A stretch of DNA of 40,318 nucleotides from an uncultured Eubacterium sp. (lineage in GTDB: Bacteria > Bacillota > Clostridia > Lachnospirales > Lachnospiraceae), in contig CAKRDZ010000026.1 in assembly GCA_934316845.1 (NCBI GenBank), forward strand, positions 1-40,318, read 5' to 3'. Below, one piece after another: positions 6,980 through 16,448 of the stretch (position 1 is its first letter; each line of letters opens with the position of its first letter). Under the pieces are notes generated by a model. The model was not told where the DNA came from, did not search any database, and was given only the letters and a program-made list of their open reading frames with translations. Position numbers and translations under genes: made by a program.

Positions 6980-9829
6980 TTATAGTATGTCTAATAATTC
7001 ACGAAAAGCATCTTCTGCGTCATCATCTTCATACCTTTTTAACAAAGACTGTATCTTCCGCAGTCTTTCCAGTATATCCGGAGACACTTCGCAGTTCAAA
7101 AGTTCCTGTACCTGCTCTGTCGTTTCCTTGGGATGAAATGTCTCAAGCTGATGCAGCGCAGACTGCACCTTTGTCCGAAATTTTTCCGCTTCAATTGGCT
7201 TTTTCTCCTGAACCTCACTTTTTTCAAATTGTCCAAATTCTTTCTTTTGAAGCACCCGTTCAATCTCGGATAAAACAAAACGGTAGTTTGCCATCAAACC
7301 TTGATATTTGTGTTTGATAAAATCATATTCTCCTGCCTTTGCTGCCATCTCATGCTCTTTCGCTTCTGCCGACAGATTTTCTGCACCGATATTGATGGCG
7401 GCACTCTTCAATGCATGCGTCTCAATCCGGTAATTTCCCCAATCTTCGCGGTTTACCATCTGCTCTATTTCTAAAACTTTTTCTTTTCCGTCTTCATAGA
7501 AGAGTTCTAACAGATTCATATAATCTTCAATTTCAATGCTCTTACTGCTGACTGCGTTTCGTACATTGACCCCTTCCATAAAAAGCTCTGCCATATCATC
7601 TTCCGATATTTTATCTTCTTTTACGTGCTTGTCTTCCTGGTATTGCTTGTACTTATCCGGAATCCATTTATTAAGCAGGGCATGCAGCTGCACACGTTCA
7701 AATGGCTTTGACAAAAAATCTTCAAATCCATTTTCCAGATACATTTCCCGCGCTCCTTGAATCGCGTTGGCCGTAAGTGCCACGATAACCGCCATACGTC
7801 CCGTACTGCCACATTCCGTCCGGATATGCTGCGTCGCTTCTATTCCATCCATCTCCGGCATCATATGATCCATAAGTATCATATCATACTTTTTTTCTTT
7901 TGCCAATGCTATCGCATCTTTTCCATTATCCACTTCATCGATTTGAAAATGATACAGCCCCAGCATTGTCGTCACCACATTGCGATTGATCTTATTGTCA
8001 TCAACGACCAAAATACGGTAATCAGGTGCAAAAAACATTCTCGTATCCACTTTTTGAATTTCATCACGGCTTACCGGCATTTCCTTAACCGTACGTCGAT
8101 CTGCCACTTTCTGGGAAATGTGAATTGTAAACCGGGTTCCTTTTCCATATTCACTTTCGACCCGGATATCGCCTTTCATCAGTTGTACCAGTCTCTGCGT
8201 AATTGCCAGTCCCAGACCAGTACCCTCCTTTTTCCGGTTACGGCTCATGTCCAGTTGTTCAAAGGCATTAAAAATGGTCTGTTTGTCCTCTTCCTTTATA
8301 CCGATACCGGTATCTTCAATTACGAAAGTAACCTGAACATAATTCTCACTTGTTGCCTTTGCGGACACATCTAATCCCACGTAACCTTTTTTGGTAAATT
8401 TGATCGCATTATTCAAAATATTGATCAATATCTGTCGTATTCTTCCCTCATCCCCGATAAGCCGGCAAGGGATGTCGTCTGCCAGATGCACTTTCAACTG
8501 CAGACCGTTTTGTGCTGCGGCTACACGGATCAGACTTTCCATATCCTGAACAAACATCTGAATATAGTAAGGTTCTTCCACCAGTTTCATTTTTCCGGCT
8601 TCTACTTTTGACAGATCCAGAATCCCATTAATGATAGATAGAAGATTCAGCGCCGCCGACTTAATATCGCGGGCATAATCATACACTTTTCGTCCCCGGC
8701 TCTCTTCGATGATCAATTCACTCATACCCACCACTGCATTCATCGGCGTACGGATTTCATGAGACATATTGGCAAGAAAATCTGACTTGGCGCGATTCGC
8801 CGCCTCCGCTTTATTCCGCATTTTATTAACGCTTTCAATATATTCATAGGTATCACTTACATCAATCATCAGAATGGTATATCCCCGTATATCCTGCTCC
8901 GCCCCTCGCAGCACCTTTACACGTCCTTCGTAATGTCTCCCTCCAAGAACAAATTTTCCGTCATTCTCCGGCTCAAGGATCTGAACCGGAAAACGATTCA
9001 CTTCATTCAGACTGCGGGAAACTTTCATATTTTGAAACATTTCGCCGGCTCTTGCATTGAAACTAATTATCTTTTTATCCTGATCAACCGTGACCACGCA
9101 GTCATCCAATGCATTCAACACCGTATTGGCGGCCTCTCGCGTCAGGTCATAATCGTTCCGGTTCCATATAAAGGTAACCATCAAAGACAGCATGACGGAC
9201 ATCGTTAACGGTGTCGGGTCATATCCTGCCGGAAATACACGGACCACATACAGGATCATGGTAACGAGACATACCGTTGTAAGAGCGATTACCATCTTTA
9301 TACTCTTGCGTTTTTTCTCATTTTTTTCTCTTTTCATCACACGAAGCAGCAGCGAAAATGAATTGCCCCACGGGATCACCGCACAGCACAACATAAAGAC
9401 ATAGAAAAATATGCCATATGTCAGATTCAAATGCGGGAATATTCCTTCATTGACAAACTCAATACTCCGGTAAAACAGTGTATGCTTTTCACATGTCCAA
9501 ACCAAGATCCACAAGAACACGGCAATCCCCAGTAAGACACGCTCCAATAAGCGTTTTTCCTGTCTGGTACAATAATATCGTATAAACATCATAAAAAGAA
9601 TTGCCACAAGACAGGATCCAAGATATTGAAATTTTACCGCCACAAGGGCAGCCTCCTTAGATTTGCAAAACATTTCCAAAAGGAAACCGGAATTCTGCAC
9701 CAGCTCTGCCATCATGAAAAATATCATAAGTTTCTGCGCATATGTTGATTCTCCGCGAAACATAAAAACAAGAGAATGCACAATTAAAACTAACCCCATT
9801 ACCTGCAATGCCACGAATACATGATACAT
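6980..9829 (-). CDS. Membrane hybrid sensor histidine kinase with receiver and Hpt domains
   Basis: A 949-residue phosphorelay sensor. The N-terminus has about seven membrane helices (residues 5-230). A PAS-like segment follows (about 235-330), then HisKA with SHEIRTPMNAVVG (phospho-His near 357). The ATPase domain has N-box ILNNAIKF (about 476) and G-boxes DTGIGI (510) and GTGLGLAI (535). A receiver domain carries its Asp in LMDHMMPEMDG (654), and an Hpt domain carries ETHALKSAA (His near 806). About 80 helical residues end the protein. I chose the ATG at 9829 because GGAGGG sits 7 bases before it; the upstream in-frame TTG at 9898 overlaps the likely -35 box. The signal sensed is unknown. 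Confidence 0.93.
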   Translation of the reverse strand: MYHVFVALQVMGLVLIVHSLVFMFRGESTYAQKLMIFFMMAELVQNSGFLLEMFCKSKEAALVAVKFQYLGSCLVAILFMMFIRYYCTRQEKRLLERVLLGIAVFLWILVWTCEKHTLFYRSIEFVNEGIFPHLNLTYGIFFYVFMLCCAVIPWGNSFSLLLRVMKREKNEKKRKSIKMVIALTTVCLVTMILYVVRVFPAGYDPTPLTMSVMLSLMVTFIWNRNDYDLTREAANTVLNALDDCVVTVDQDKKIISFNARAGEMFQNMKVSRSLNEVNRFPVQILEPENDGKFVLGGRHYEGRVKVLRGAEQDIRGYTILMIDVSDTYEYIESVNKMRNKAEAANRAKSDFLANMSHEIRTPMNAVVGMSELIIEESRGRKVYDYARDIKSAALNLLSIINGILDLSKVEAGKMKLVEEPYYIQMFVQDMESLIRVAAAQNGLQLKVHLADDIPCRLIGDEGRIRQILINILNNAIKFTKKGYVGLDVSAKATSENYVQVTFVIEDTGIGIKEEDKQTIFNAFEQLDMSRNRKKEGTGLGLAITQRLVQLMKGDIRVESEYGKGTRFTIHISQKVADRRTVKEMPVSRDEIQKVDTRMFFAPDYRILVVDDNKINRNVVTTMLGLYHFQIDEVDNGKDAIALAKEKKYDMILMDHMMPEMDGIEATQHIRTECGSTGRMAVIVALTANAIQGAREMYLENGFEDFLSKPFERVQLHALLNKWIPDKYKQYQEDKHVKEDKISEDDMAELFMEGVNVRNAVSSKSIEIEDYMNLLELFYEDGKEKVLEIEQMVNREDWGNYRIETHALKSAAINIGAENLSAEAKEHEMAAKAGEYDFIKHKYQGLMANYRFVLSEIERVLQKKEFGQFEKSEVQEKKPIEAEKFRTKVQSALHQLETFHPKETTEQVQELLNCEVSPDILERLRKIQSLLKRYEDDDAEDAFRELLDIL

Positions 9830-9869
9830 ACCTCTCCCTCCAATCCCACTGTCTGTATGCGATAACATA

Positions 9870-9898
9870 ATTTTACCATATACAGGAAAAAGGTGCAA
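9870..9898 (-). promoter_or_regulatory. Promoter of the kinase-response regulator operon
   Basis: On the minus strand, TTGCAC (9893-9898) and TAAAAT (9870-9875) are 17 bases apart, about 40 bases upstream of the chosen start codon at 9829. Confidence 0.65.
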
Positions 9899-9969
9899 GA
9901 TATGCTTTTATTCTCTCTGTTTCTCTTTATCTCGCAGTTACCGCACTTTTGCACAGATTAAGTTCATTA

Positions 9970-11229
9970 CTATTCAAATATTTTTTCCTGATATCCGGCT
10001 GTTTTATATCTGGCAACTGCATCTGCAGCCTTCCGCAGTTCCGGATCCGTAATACGGTCTAATATTTTTAACCGTTTCTCACTGATCACTTCCCCGGACC
10101 GGCTTTTCCGGTAATCTGCTTCGGTCATATGCCAGTACTCAAACGTTCCCGGATAATATCTTTTTAATTTTTGAGCAATCAACAACCCCTCAGGATCCAA
10201 GTCCCCCGCATAGTATATCTTCGTATCCGATTTTGCCAAAAGATCCAAACTGAGAAGCGCTGAAAATCTCGGCTGACCATTCATACACATATAAGCTTCT
10301 TCCCCTGTTGCCTTTGCACATAACAGCGCAAAGATTGAAGGATTTTCGACAATCCGAATACAATGGTTTGGACACTCTATTTTCTCACATTCGGCAAGAA
10401 CCGCAAGTGGAATCTGTACCATATCTCTTTCCAGCAGAAAACCTTCTATCCCCGCATGTACTGTCCCTCCTTTTTTTCTCGCAGAAATGCCGTAAAACAT
10501 CATATAATTGGACACCTGATCCAACATCAGGCCAACAGAAAGATAGTTCCTATGCCTCTGCAAAGAAGGAAACACCTTATTTCCCGGTAAAATAATCTGC
10601 CGTTCTTTATTTATACGATTTATCAGCCGGTATAACAGGCTGCCGGATACCGTGCCCGCATCAAACGCATGTGGATTACCGGTCACACGTGATGCAAATA
10701 TGGCAAGATGTTCAATCCGTTCACAGAAAAAAGGAAGCGCATTGATCATATCTGCTGCCAGTTCTAACTGCTTCTCCCATTTCTCTAATGGCTCTTTTCT
10801 GGCAGGTTTCACTTCTTCTTTTATCGCAGGCAAAAATTCTCCCGCCGGTGTATTCTCCTGCTTTTCCGCAAAACTATGCCATATCTTTTCGCATTGTTCC
10901 AGTCTTTCCTCTTCTTTCTCCTTTTTTCCCTTCATTGGACTGCCAAAATACAATTCCAGCAAATATTCTGCAGTAATATTTCCAAATCGGCTTGCTGATA
11001 AGGCTTTGATAAAGGTCGATGCAGATATTGATACACTCTTTTTTCCATGATAATTTTTGCCAAAAAAACCCTCCAGAGTTTCAATATCTTTTGCGGAAAG
11101 TCCCGTTATTTTGATAGTTCCAGCAAAGTTCGCATAAGAACTGTATTTTTTACGGAATGCTTTCAATATCCGATCCCATATTTTATCCGATTGAAAATAG
11201 GTCAGACATTCTTTCTCATAATGATCCAA
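9970..11229 (-). CDS. jetD: Wadjet protein JetD (type II), Toprim-fold nuclease subunit
   Basis: JetD is the DNA-cleaving subunit of Wadjet, an SMC system that recognises and cuts small circular DNA. This 419-residue protein has an N-terminal DUF3323-like region (about 1-200). A C-terminal Toprim-like DUF2399 region follows, with the acidic residue in VENPSIFALL (about 293) and the DxD motif in YYAGDLDPEGLL (about 343). The start is a TTG, preceded by AGAGGAG at a suitable distance. It overlaps the end of jetC by 14 bases, indicating coupled translation. It is the last gene of the leftward jetABCD operon. All expected Toprim acidic residues that I can recognise are present, so it looks active. 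Confidence 0.9.
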   Translation of the reverse strand: MDHYEKECLTYFQSDKIWDRILKAFRKKYSSYANFAGTIKITGLSAKDIETLEGFFGKNYHGKKSVSISASTFIKALSASRFGNITAEYLLELYFGSPMKGKKEKEEERLEQCEKIWHSFAEKQENTPAGEFLPAIKEEVKPARKEPLEKWEKQLELAADMINALPFFCERIEHLAIFASRVTGNPHAFDAGTVSGSLLYRLINRINKERQIILPGNKVFPSLQRHRNYLSVGLMLDQVSNYMMFYGISARKKGGTVHAGIEGFLLERDMVQIPLAVLAECEKIECPNHCIRIVENPSIFALLCAKATGEEAYMCMNGQPRFSALLSLDLLAKSDTKIYYAGDLDPEGLLIAQKLKRYYPGTFEYWHMTEADYRKSRSGEVISEKRLKILDRITDPELRKAADAVARYKTAGYQEKIFE

Positions 11230-14200
11230 TCTCTTCGCTCCTCTGCTCTATCATTTGTTCATTTTCCAAAAACTCTTTGGCATGTCCATTCCAAAGATAT
11301 GGCATGATCGTGACAAATTTTGCATTCTGTGGACGCTGCAGCTGATAAATTGCCAATGCATCTAACGTATCGCAATCGCCCCAAAGCACCTGGGAATTGA
11401 TGATAAAATCAAATTCAAATTCGGTCATCAGCCGGAACATATCCCGGATATTGCGATTGTCTACTCCGGCAAATGCCTCATCCAGAGAGATCAGACGCGG
11501 AGCATCCTCTCTTCCTCCCTGATACTTTGCAACAACTGCCGAAAACAACGGAACATACATGGACATTGCTTTCTCACCACCACTGAATGTACCAAAAACA
11601 TTATTGGTTAATTCTTTGATACGTTCCCCTGTTTTTTGTGAAAACAATTGAAATTCAAACCATTTTCGATAATCCAGCGTCTCTTTCATCACCTGATAAA
11701 AGGACACTTCACCATCATGATCCTTGGAACTGCGCCTTGCTTCTTCTACTTTCGACCGAAAATGTGTAGATAACCGGGAAGCTTCTTCCTCACTCATCAA
11801 ACGATAATCTTTTTTAAGTAATTGAACCAGCTCCCTGGTATCCAGCTGATTTTCGCTTTCTGCTGTTTTACTCCTCCAGCGGAGACTCAGTTTCAAGCCA
11901 CTTGATGTATTCATTCCGCTCATCAGATGATTCATCTTGTCAACCCAGGCATTGGAAGCATTGATCTTTCCACGGATCTTACGGCTCACGGTATTGGCCA
12001 GAATATCCTCAAAAAGTTCGCGGTCTCCGGCTTTGATCAGATCTTCCAATTCCGCAATGTCTTCCTGCAGATATTGTGGCAATTGAACGAACGGGATCTG
12101 GGTTCCCTGATATCTCGCCCGTATATCAATTCTCTGTGCATTCACCTCTCCCTGCGCAGACTCTCTATCGGTTTCTTCAAACAATTTGGTCAAGATCAAT
12201 TGATATTCATTCAATGCTCCCCGGTTTTCATAATATGCCTGATTTAATTTTTGGTTCACTTCATTCCGGCTTGCTGCCCCCACCTGTATTTCCAATATTT
12301 TACATACTTGTTCTGCCGAAATCTCTTCTTCATCGAACGTGACATACTCTAAGCTTTTTTCTGCAAGATATACCTTTTTCAGAATTTCCTTTCTTTCTCC
12401 ATATCTTACGATCTTCTCCTGCAAATTTTCTATCTGCTCCAGCAAGCGGGCAATGTGCCCCTCATTTTCTGTCGCTTTTCGTACACATTCCCGTGATCTT
12501 CTCGGATAATTTTCCAGCCATATTACACAGTCATCCAGTCGGTCTTTAATCTGTTCATAATCTGTCAGTTTCAGCTGTTCGCAGACAGACTCCCATTCCT
12601 TCTGATACTTTCCGAGTGCGCGTTCTGCAACGGAAATATCATACCGGATCTGCTCCATATCTGCCTCCAGATTTTCCAACTGATCTTCTAACGTGCGTAT
12701 TGTCTGGCTGCTCCGCAGATACATTTCGTGTGCTGAAGACAACTGCAGCAACTGACGGTCATATTCATCTGCAGCAGAAGCTGCCTGCTCAAAGACCGGA
12801 TACGTACAATCCAGATACAGTTTCTTTGCAATTTCATATGCTCCTTCTTTTTTCTCACGCAGATTTTCCCGAAGTATCGATATTTTTTCTTCCAGCCGTC
12901 TTTTTTCTTGTTCGATCCGCTCAATTTCGCGAATGATGTTTTCCATTTTTTGACAAGTTTGGCGTGATTCTTTGTCATCCGGCAAATTATTGTATTCCTG
13001 CTGTAACACTATTTTTCTGGTCTCTAACCGCTCATTTTCCTCCTGCAATTTTGATATTTCTCCCGAAAGTTCCTCAATCTGTTTCTCACATTCCGCAATC
13101 TTAGCAAGGCGGTTTCTTTCTCTCGCGCGGACACCGAGCAGACCTGCTTCGTACTCGCCTGTTATCGTACCATTGATAATTCCTAATTGATAACTGCCAT
13201 CCTTACGGATCGATACAACTCCACTGTCTTCATAAGCAATATTAGAAAGTATTCCGGTAAGACGTTGATTCGAAAAAATATTATTCACTTCATCGTTTAA
13301 TTCCAATACATCAAGCAGACTTCGTTCCGGCTGATACGGCTGCACAAACAGATAACGTTCTTCACATCCGGCTGCCTGAGTAAGTACCTGCTCACGATAC
13401 TGTTCTTCTACCACCAGCGCATCTAAAATCCCCATATTGAGCAATGCCTCCTCCAGATGATTGCACGCGGTCTCATCCATTGCATTTCCAAACTCGATCA
13501 CTTTGTAAAATTCATGATACGGAATTCCTAACTCATCCAGACGTTTTCTGTTTTTAAGCACTGCCTCACTTCGTGGCGGCTCCGGCTCCTTTTGATTCTT
13601 CCATGCCTCCAGTTCTTCCACTATTTCCTGACGCTCTTTTTCTTTTTCCAAGAGGGCTTTTTCGTTTTCATGCCACAGCGAATCCAATTCCCACTGAATC
13701 TGCATTTTGTTCTCATTGACCTGTCCCCGTATCTGCGTAAAATCTGAACTCATGCCATAGGAATCAATAAAACGGGAAAATGTCTCCATCTGTGCAGTTT
13801 CCAGTACCAGCTCCTGATTGTTCAGATTCCAGTGATATACCTGCTCCTTCCAATCACTCCGGGCTTGTACAAACGCCGTTTCCTGCTCTGTCAAATGTCG
13901 TTCTTCCTGATCCAGTTTTTTTCCAATCTGCTCACGCTGCTGCATCATTTCATCAATCTGCCGCTCCAGGTATCTGGTTTCTTTTAAAATTTCCAACGTC
14001 CGGTGAATCTTTTCGTGTGTATCCTGAAATTGTTTTTTATGCGTATCACAAGAAATATCCTGGTCTAGTTTTTCCAGAAATTCCTGCTGAAAAAAGGTAT
14101 GTTCTTCAAAAGCCATATCGTCTGCCTTTGACTCCATTTCTTCCAACAATTCATGAATCTCTTTTTCCTCCTCGTATCGATTTGTCTCCTGTTCTTCCTT

Positions 14201-15313
14201 ACGTGTTTCAATATCTAACTGCTGTTCTTTCTTCGATGCCAGAAACCCTTCTTTTTCTACAAGTGTAGTCTTGCTTTGGCGTATTTCTTCACTTAATTCC
14301 GATTCACGCTTTTTCAGATTCCAGGCATCGCTTTGATTCAATGTTTCTTTCTCTTTTTCCCTGGAAATACGTTCTGACTCCAGATCATCCAGCTCTTTTT
14401 TCAGGCTCTCCGCCGCTGCACGGCACTCTTGTAATACTTTCGTCTGATTTTCTTTTTCTCTCTGAACTTTATCATACTCTTTGCTCTGTGACTGATATGC
14501 ATTTGCCTTTTCATACAACACCAACGCATTGTATTTTTGGAAAACCTGTTGTATCTTTTCTGCTGCCTGATATGCCATCTGACGCGATTTCAAATTCAAT
14601 GTCATTGTATCCATATTTTCAATTGCTTCTGACATCGGGCGCAGATCTTCGTCTGACAAAGGCTGAAGAGAGTCACTCAGAATCTCATTGATGACCGAAG
14701 GTTTAAAATCTTTAGAAAGTTTTGGTGTACGAAGCTGGATCAGAAGATCGATCATTTCCTTGTATTCGTCTACTGTCTCAAAACCAAAAATCTCCTGATT
14801 CACATAAGCCATATAATCCACCTGGCGGTCAAATACCCGTCCACCGTCTGCCACCCGGTTCTCCAGTTCTTTTTTCGATAAGGTGATCTTTTCTCCCGTT
14901 TCTTTGTATAGGAAAAAATCCTTTCCGATGCGCCGGCCATCGTTGATCGTAAAATACCATTTATCAAGAGGTTTTCCTCTTCTCGCGCGAAGCCCCATCC
15001 CAATAGTCAGATATCTTTCGTTTTCACTTTTATGAAATTCCAGATAAAGATATCCGGTTCGTTCATCCCGGCCATCCTCTTCTTCCAAAAGATAATTGCT
15101 CATCTTACGGTCCCGCGTACCAAACGGATCCAATCTTTCCGGATTTACATTGCCATCAAGCAGCAGTGGCACAACACTTTGCATCGTTACCGATTTTCCT
15201 GATCCATTGGATCCCCGCAGCAACATCCTGCCCCTTGCAAATGGGAATTCCTGTTCATCATAATACCAAAAATTTACTAATCCGATTTTGTTGGCCTGCC
15301 ACCTATTTCTCAT
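11216..15313 (-). CDS. jetC: Wadjet protein JetC (type II), SMC/MukB-like ATPase
   Basis: The 1365-residue motor subunit of Wadjet. The ATPase head is split between the two ends: Walker A GSNGSGKS at residues 34-41, ABC signature TFSGGEKAM near 1243 and Walker B LISLDEAFAGVD near 1277. Between them are two long charged coiled-coil arms (about 260-560 and 750-1060) flanking a hinge-like globular region near 580-720. In the family, JetC dimers with JetA and JetB extrude DNA loops and hand circular DNA to JetD. The block NRWQANKIGLVNFWYY at the start is typical of the TIGR02680-type family. It overlaps jetB by 11 bases. There is no frameshift, so the gene looks intact. Confidence 0.93.
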   Translation of the reverse strand: MRNRWQANKIGLVNFWYYDEQEFPFARGRMLLRGSNGSGKSVTMQSVVPLLLDGNVNPERLDPFGTRDRKMSNYLLEEEDGRDERTGYLYLEFHKSENERYLTIGMGLRARRGKPLDKWYFTINDGRRIGKDFFLYKETGEKITLSKKELENRVADGGRVFDRQVDYMAYVNQEIFGFETVDEYKEMIDLLIQLRTPKLSKDFKPSVINEILSDSLQPLSDEDLRPMSEAIENMDTMTLNLKSRQMAYQAAEKIQQVFQKYNALVLYEKANAYQSQSKEYDKVQREKENQTKVLQECRAAAESLKKELDDLESERISREKEKETLNQSDAWNLKKRESELSEEIRQSKTTLVEKEGFLASKKEQQLDIETRKEEQETNRYEEEKEIHELLEEMESKADDMAFEEHTFFQQEFLEKLDQDISCDTHKKQFQDTHEKIHRTLEILKETRYLERQIDEMMQQREQIGKKLDQEERHLTEQETAFVQARSDWKEQVYHWNLNNQELVLETAQMETFSRFIDSYGMSSDFTQIRGQVNENKMQIQWELDSLWHENEKALLEKEKERQEIVEELEAWKNQKEPEPPRSEAVLKNRKRLDELGIPYHEFYKVIEFGNAMDETACNHLEEALLNMGILDALVVEEQYREQVLTQAAGCEERYLFVQPYQPERSLLDVLELNDEVNNIFSNQRLTGILSNIAYEDSGVVSIRKDGSYQLGIINGTITGEYEAGLLGVRARERNRLAKIAECEKQIEELSGEISKLQEENERLETRKIVLQQEYNNLPDDKESRQTCQKMENIIREIERIEQEKRRLEEKISILRENLREKKEGAYEIAKKLYLDCTYPVFEQAASAADEYDRQLLQLSSAHEMYLRSSQTIRTLEDQLENLEADMEQIRYDISVAERALGKYQKEWESVCEQLKLTDYEQIKDRLDDCVIWLENYPRRSRECVRKATENEGHIARLLEQIENLQEKIVRYGERKEILKKVYLAEKSLEYVTFDEEEISAEQVCKILEIQVGAASRNEVNQKLNQAYYENRGALNEYQLILTKLFEETDRESAQGEVNAQRIDIRARYQGTQIPFVQLPQYLQEDIAELEDLIKAGDRELFEDILANTVSRKIRGKINASNAWVDKMNHLMSGMNTSSGLKLSLRWRSKTAESENQLDTRELVQLLKKDYRLMSEEEASRLSTHFRSKVEEARRSSKDHDGEVSFYQVMKETLDYRKWFEFQLFSQKTGERIKELTNNVFGTFSGGEKAMSMYVPLFSAVVAKYQGGREDAPRLISLDEAFAGVDNRNIRDMFRLMTEFEFDFIINSQVLWGDCDTLDALAIYQLQRPQNAKFVTIMPYLWNGHAKEFLENEQMIEQRSEEIGSL

Positions 15314-16448
15314 CCTCTTTCCCTCCTGTAAAATTCTGTGGATAGCTTCCCTTTAATTTGCCACATGCCGGCAATATAAGCACCTGGTGTTCGAGTGGTC
15401 TTTTTTGAATAAACATCCATCGCTCCATCATTTCTTCAACAATTTTTACAAACTCCCCCTGTGGCATTTCCCGGTAATTTTTGGTAAAACCACTTCGATA
15501 CTTTTGCTTTACCTCACTTAGTATTTTTTCAAATTCCACCTCGGATACAACATAAATTTCATTTGTCTGTCTTTTCCAGACTCCCGTTTGTATATGCTTC
15601 TGTATTTCTGCCAGACAAAGCAGTAAAATATCTGACAGCACATTATTTCCCGGAAAAGTTTCTCCCATTCGACAGTCTTCCCCATTCAAAAAGAATGCAC
15701 TTCCTTTATGAATATGGATTTGGCAGTCAAAGTTTTTTTCCAGATCTTCACACAGACGTCCGCCATAATATTTAAGATATTCAAAATCTTCTTCCGAGCA
15801 GTTTGCACGATACATCGCCGGTTCAAACAATAATTGCCGGTAAACTCTGTGCCTTCGGGCAAATCCCCGGTCTTCATCCATCTCAAACCAGTCGCTTTCA
15901 CCAAAATCCTCCGGTTTTGTATAAGTCATGATATCGTGGGTGAAATTACGCATAAAATATCGGGAGGCTCCTGTATTTTCATAAAGCACTTCTCCCGCCA
16001 TATCATCCATGAAGGCTTCCTCGCTTCCATCCGTAATACAAAGAATTCCCTCTGTCACCGCATAGCGAAGCACTTTTATAAGGCGGCGGCGATGCGTATA
16101 CATCGTCCAATCCACTACTTCTCCCGGAGTGTTAGCCACAATATACTCTGTTAACTGCGAAAGAATAAACTGTTCCTGGGCATCCTTATCTTCTAAAAAC
16201 ATAAGAAGAATGCATAAAAACGCATATTCTTCTTTGGAGGAAAACTCCTGAATTCCCATAAATTCTTCCGGTTTTACCGGAACTTTCTCCATTTTTACAA
16301 GCAATGAGTTTTCAATGATCTGGCAGCCTAATTTATCGGATGCAAATTTACGGACCTCTCCAATGCCATCCCGGATTCGGTAATACTGCTCTTTCTGATC
16401 GGATTTTAAGATCCAGCGCTGCTTTAATAACATCTCCAGTTCCTTCAT
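15303..16448 (-). CDS. jetB: Wadjet protein JetB (type II), DUF2398-like, MukE/KITE-like subunit
   Basis: A 381-residue cytoplasmic protein rich in predicted helices. It contains THRRRLIKVLRYAVTEGIL (about 119-137) and RRHRVYRQLLFEPAMYR (about 200), blocks I associate with the DUF2398/TIGR02678 family. In Wadjet, JetB binds the kleisin JetA like the MukE or KITE subunits of condensins. Its start ATG shares four bases (ATGA) with the jetA stop, and its end overlaps jetC. Assignment relies on this conserved gene order as well as family resemblance. Confidence 0.87.
   Translation of the reverse strand: MKELEMLLKQRWILKSDQKEQYYRIRDGIGEVRKFASDKLGCQIIENSLLVKMEKVPVKPEEFMGIQEFSSKEEYAFLCILLMFLEDKDAQEQFILSQLTEYIVANTPGEVVDWTMYTHRRRLIKVLRYAVTEGILCITDGSEEAFMDDMAGEVLYENTGASRYFMRNFTHDIMTYTKPEDFGESDWFEMDEDRGFARRHRVYRQLLFEPAMYRANCSEEDFEYLKYYGGRLCEDLEKNFDCQIHIHKGSAFFLNGEDCRMGETFPGNNVLSDILLLCLAEIQKHIQTGVWKRQTNEIYVVSEVEFEKILSEVKQKYRSGFTKNYREMPQGEFVKIVEEMMERWMFIQKRPLEHQVLILPACGKLKGSYPQNFTGGKEDEK

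Noticed and set aside
9830..9898. N-terminal extension of the hybrid kinase to the TTG at 9898
   Set aside because: The extension overlaps the predicted -35/-10 boxes, while a good ribosome site is placed for the ATG at 9829.
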